A stretch of 15,437 nucleotides of DNA from Brevundimonas sp. UBA986 (GTDB lineage Bacteria > Pseudomonadota > Alphaproteobacteria > Caulobacterales > Caulobacteraceae), in assembly GCA_002292165.1 (NCBI GenBank), contig DBBK01000138.1:8365-23801 (forward strand), in the 5' to 3' direction. Below are positions 14,335 through 15,437 of the stretch, piece by piece. Each line of letters opens with the position of its first letter. The first letter of the stretch is position 1. The translations under genes and the position numbers were made by a program. Under the pieces are notes generated by a model. That model saw only the letters and a program-made list of their open reading frames with translations, was not told the DNA's origin and did no database searches.

Positions 14335-15125
14335 ACGCCATCACCCTGGGCCCGCTCGTCCTGTCGGGAGAGCGGTTCGCCATCATCGCCGGCGTGTTCG
14401 TCTTCATGATCGGCGCCGGACTGCTGGCCAGCCGGGTCAGCCCGCGCTTCAATCTGTGGAGCACGGTTCTGGTCTTCGGCGGTCTGGCCACCGCCCGTCT
14501 CGGTCACGTGGCGACGCACTGGGAGTATTTCGGGGCCGACCCGTGGCGAGCGCTCGCGATCTGGCAGGGCGGGTTCAGCTGGATCTGGGTCGCGCCGGTC
14601 ATGATCCTGGCCACGATCCTGCTGCTGCGCACGACGCGCGAACGCGCCTGGGCCATTGCGCCTGTGCTGGCCAGCGCCCTGGTTTGGACTACCGCCCATC
14701 AGTTGGCCTCGGCGACGCAGCCCATGGCGCCGCCCGCCCTGACGCTGGCCGCGATGGACGCCCCGCCCATCAACCTCTCCGCTCCGGGCGACCGGCCCAC
14801 GGTGATCAATCTCTGGGCCACCTGGTGCCCGCCCTGCCGGCGCGAGATGCCGGCTTTGGCCCAGGCCGAAAAAGCCCATCCGAATGTGCGCTTCCTCTTC
14901 GTCAACCAGGGCGAGGGCGAAGCCGGCGTTCGGGCCTTTCTGCAGAGCCAGGGGCTGGCCCTCGACCATGTGCTGTTCGACGAGGCCATGGCGGTGCCCC
15001 GCCACTACGGCACGGCCGGCATTCCGGTGACCCTGTTCCTCCACGCCGACGGCCGTCTGGCCAAGGCCCACATGGGGGAAATCGCCCCCGAACAGATCGC
15101 GACCGAAATCGCGCGTCTGCACTGA
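14331..15125 (+). CDS. TlpA-like thioredoxin with N-terminal Lgt-like membrane domain
   Basis: The 264-residue protein is predicted to sit in the inner membrane with its thioredoxin domain in the periplasm. Residues 1-125 hold several hydrophobic helices and resemble the first half of prolipoprotein diacylglyceryl transferase. LGPLVL, ARLGHVATHWEYF and RALAIWQGGFSW match the Lgt GPxxL, GRIGYVLFY and FRVWDGGMSFHGG regions. The essential Lgt histidine position is W84 and the later Lgt catalytic half is absent, so transferase activity is not expected. Residues about 140-264 form a TlpA/ResA-type thioredoxin fold with LWATWCPPCRREMP (C166, C169) and a cis-proline in GIPVTLF (P232). It is coupled to dsbD by an ATGA overlap and is therefore a likely recipient of DsbD electrons, reducing periplasmic disulfides such as those of cytochrome c or metal-handling proteins (inference). 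Confidence 0.88.
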   Translation: MNAITLGPLVLSGERFAIIAGVFVFMIGAGLLASRVSPRFNLWSTVLVFGGLATARLGHVATHWEYFGADPWRALAIWQGGFSWIWVAPVMILATILLLRTTRERAWAIAPVLASALVWTTAHQLASATQPMAPPALTLAAMDAPPINLSAPGDRPTVINLWATWCPPCRREMPALAQAEKAHPNVRFLFVNQGEGEAGVRAFLQSQGLALDHVLFDEAMAVPRHYGTAGIPVTLFLHADGRLAKAHMGEIAPEQIATEIARLH

Positions 15126-15147
15126 CCCCTCGCCTCACGGAGCTTCC

Positions 15148-15437
15148 ATGAACCGCACCTTCGCCCCTGCCCTCGCCGCCGTCCTGGCGCTCGCCGCCTG
15201 CGGCCCCGCCGACGCCGACAACGGCGCGGCGCCCGCCAGCCCTTCCGCCGCCTCCGGACAAGACATGCCGCCCATCGCCCAGGTCGGCTTCAACGATCTG
15301 CTGCGCGACCCGGCAGCGCCCTTCATCGGCGCCGAAAACGCCGATGTGACCATCATCGGCTTCGTCGATTACAACTGCCCCTACTGCAAGAAGATGCAGC
15401 CGGAGATCGACGGCCTGCTGAAGGCGGACCCCAAGGT
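15148..15437 (+). CDS. DsbA-family thioredoxin-like lipoprotein (3' truncated)
   Basis: Only the first 96 codons are inside the window. The N-terminus is a lipoprotein signal with the lipobox LAAC (C18), followed by a low-complexity Ala/Pro/Ser linker. A segment reading GFNDLLRDPAAPFIGAENAD then leads into the thioredoxin strand and active site VDYNCPYCKKMQ (C77, C80). This arrangement is typical of DsbA/Com1-like (thioredoxin_4) thiol oxidoreductases. The lack of charged residues right after C18 other than D22 and D24 leaves inner versus outer membrane retention open. The ATG is preceded by GGAG at six bases. The gene starts 22 bases after the TlpA-like gene and is probably in the same operon. 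It may be a third member of the DsbD-driven relay; whether it oxidises, reduces or isomerises cannot be judged from this part. Confidence 0.87.
   Translation, partial: MNRTFAPALAAVLALAACGPADADNGAAPASPSAASGQDMPPIAQVGFNDLLRDPAAPFIGAENADVTIIGFVDYNCPYCKKMQPEIDGLLKADPK

Noticed and set aside
14049..15122. Minus-strand frame opposite the end of dsbD and the TlpA-like gene
   Set aside because: The plus-strand proteins have intact CxxC motifs and membrane segments; the antisense frame is a GC shadow.

Overview
The window is GC-rich, densely coded DNA with TGATG and ATGA stop/start overlaps and two TonB-dependent receptors. This fits an oligotrophic alphaproteobacterium, most likely Caulobacterales and perhaps Brevundimonas. 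That placement is inferred from gene content and protein style; no rRNA or other marker gene is present. No mobile element, CRISPR array, rRNA or tRNA was seen.

Region 1 (1-2063) is the 3' part of a TonB-dependent receptor on the plus strand, cut by the window edge. Its stop codon overlaps the stop of the convergent gene that follows.

Region 2 (2060-10183) looks like one uptake and catabolic locus. On the minus strand are a complete TonB-dependent receptor and, downstream of it, a GntR/FCD-type regulator, separated by a hairpin terminator and a 21-bp perfect palindrome. Divergently, on the plus strand, lie four tightly packed genes: an AtuA-family (DUF1446) protein, a DUF4387 protein, a CitMHS-family carboxylate transporter and an AMP-forming acyl-CoA synthetase. 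A strong intrinsic terminator closes the operon. The divergent promoter region carries two copies of a TTTGAGCAA-type operator in opposite orientation, one beside a TATAAT element. My reading is that the receptor takes a carboxylate-containing compound across the outer membrane and CitMHS takes it across the inner membrane. The AtuA/DUF4387 pair and the ligase then process and activate it, while the FCD regulator senses it. The substrate is unknown, and this is the best candidate here for an undescribed system.

Region 3 (10184-10400) is a relatively AT-rich stretch between two convergent transcription units, with no convincing gene.

Region 4 (10401-15437) holds a QseBC/PmrAB-like two-component system on the minus strand. 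Divergent from it are dsbD, a TlpA-like thioredoxin fused to a degenerate Lgt-like membrane domain, and the start of a DsbA-family lipoprotein. The short intergenic region has a perfect PmrA-type box (two CTTAAG hexamers separated by 5 bp). The two-component system therefore probably controls itself and a cell-envelope thiol-reduction relay.
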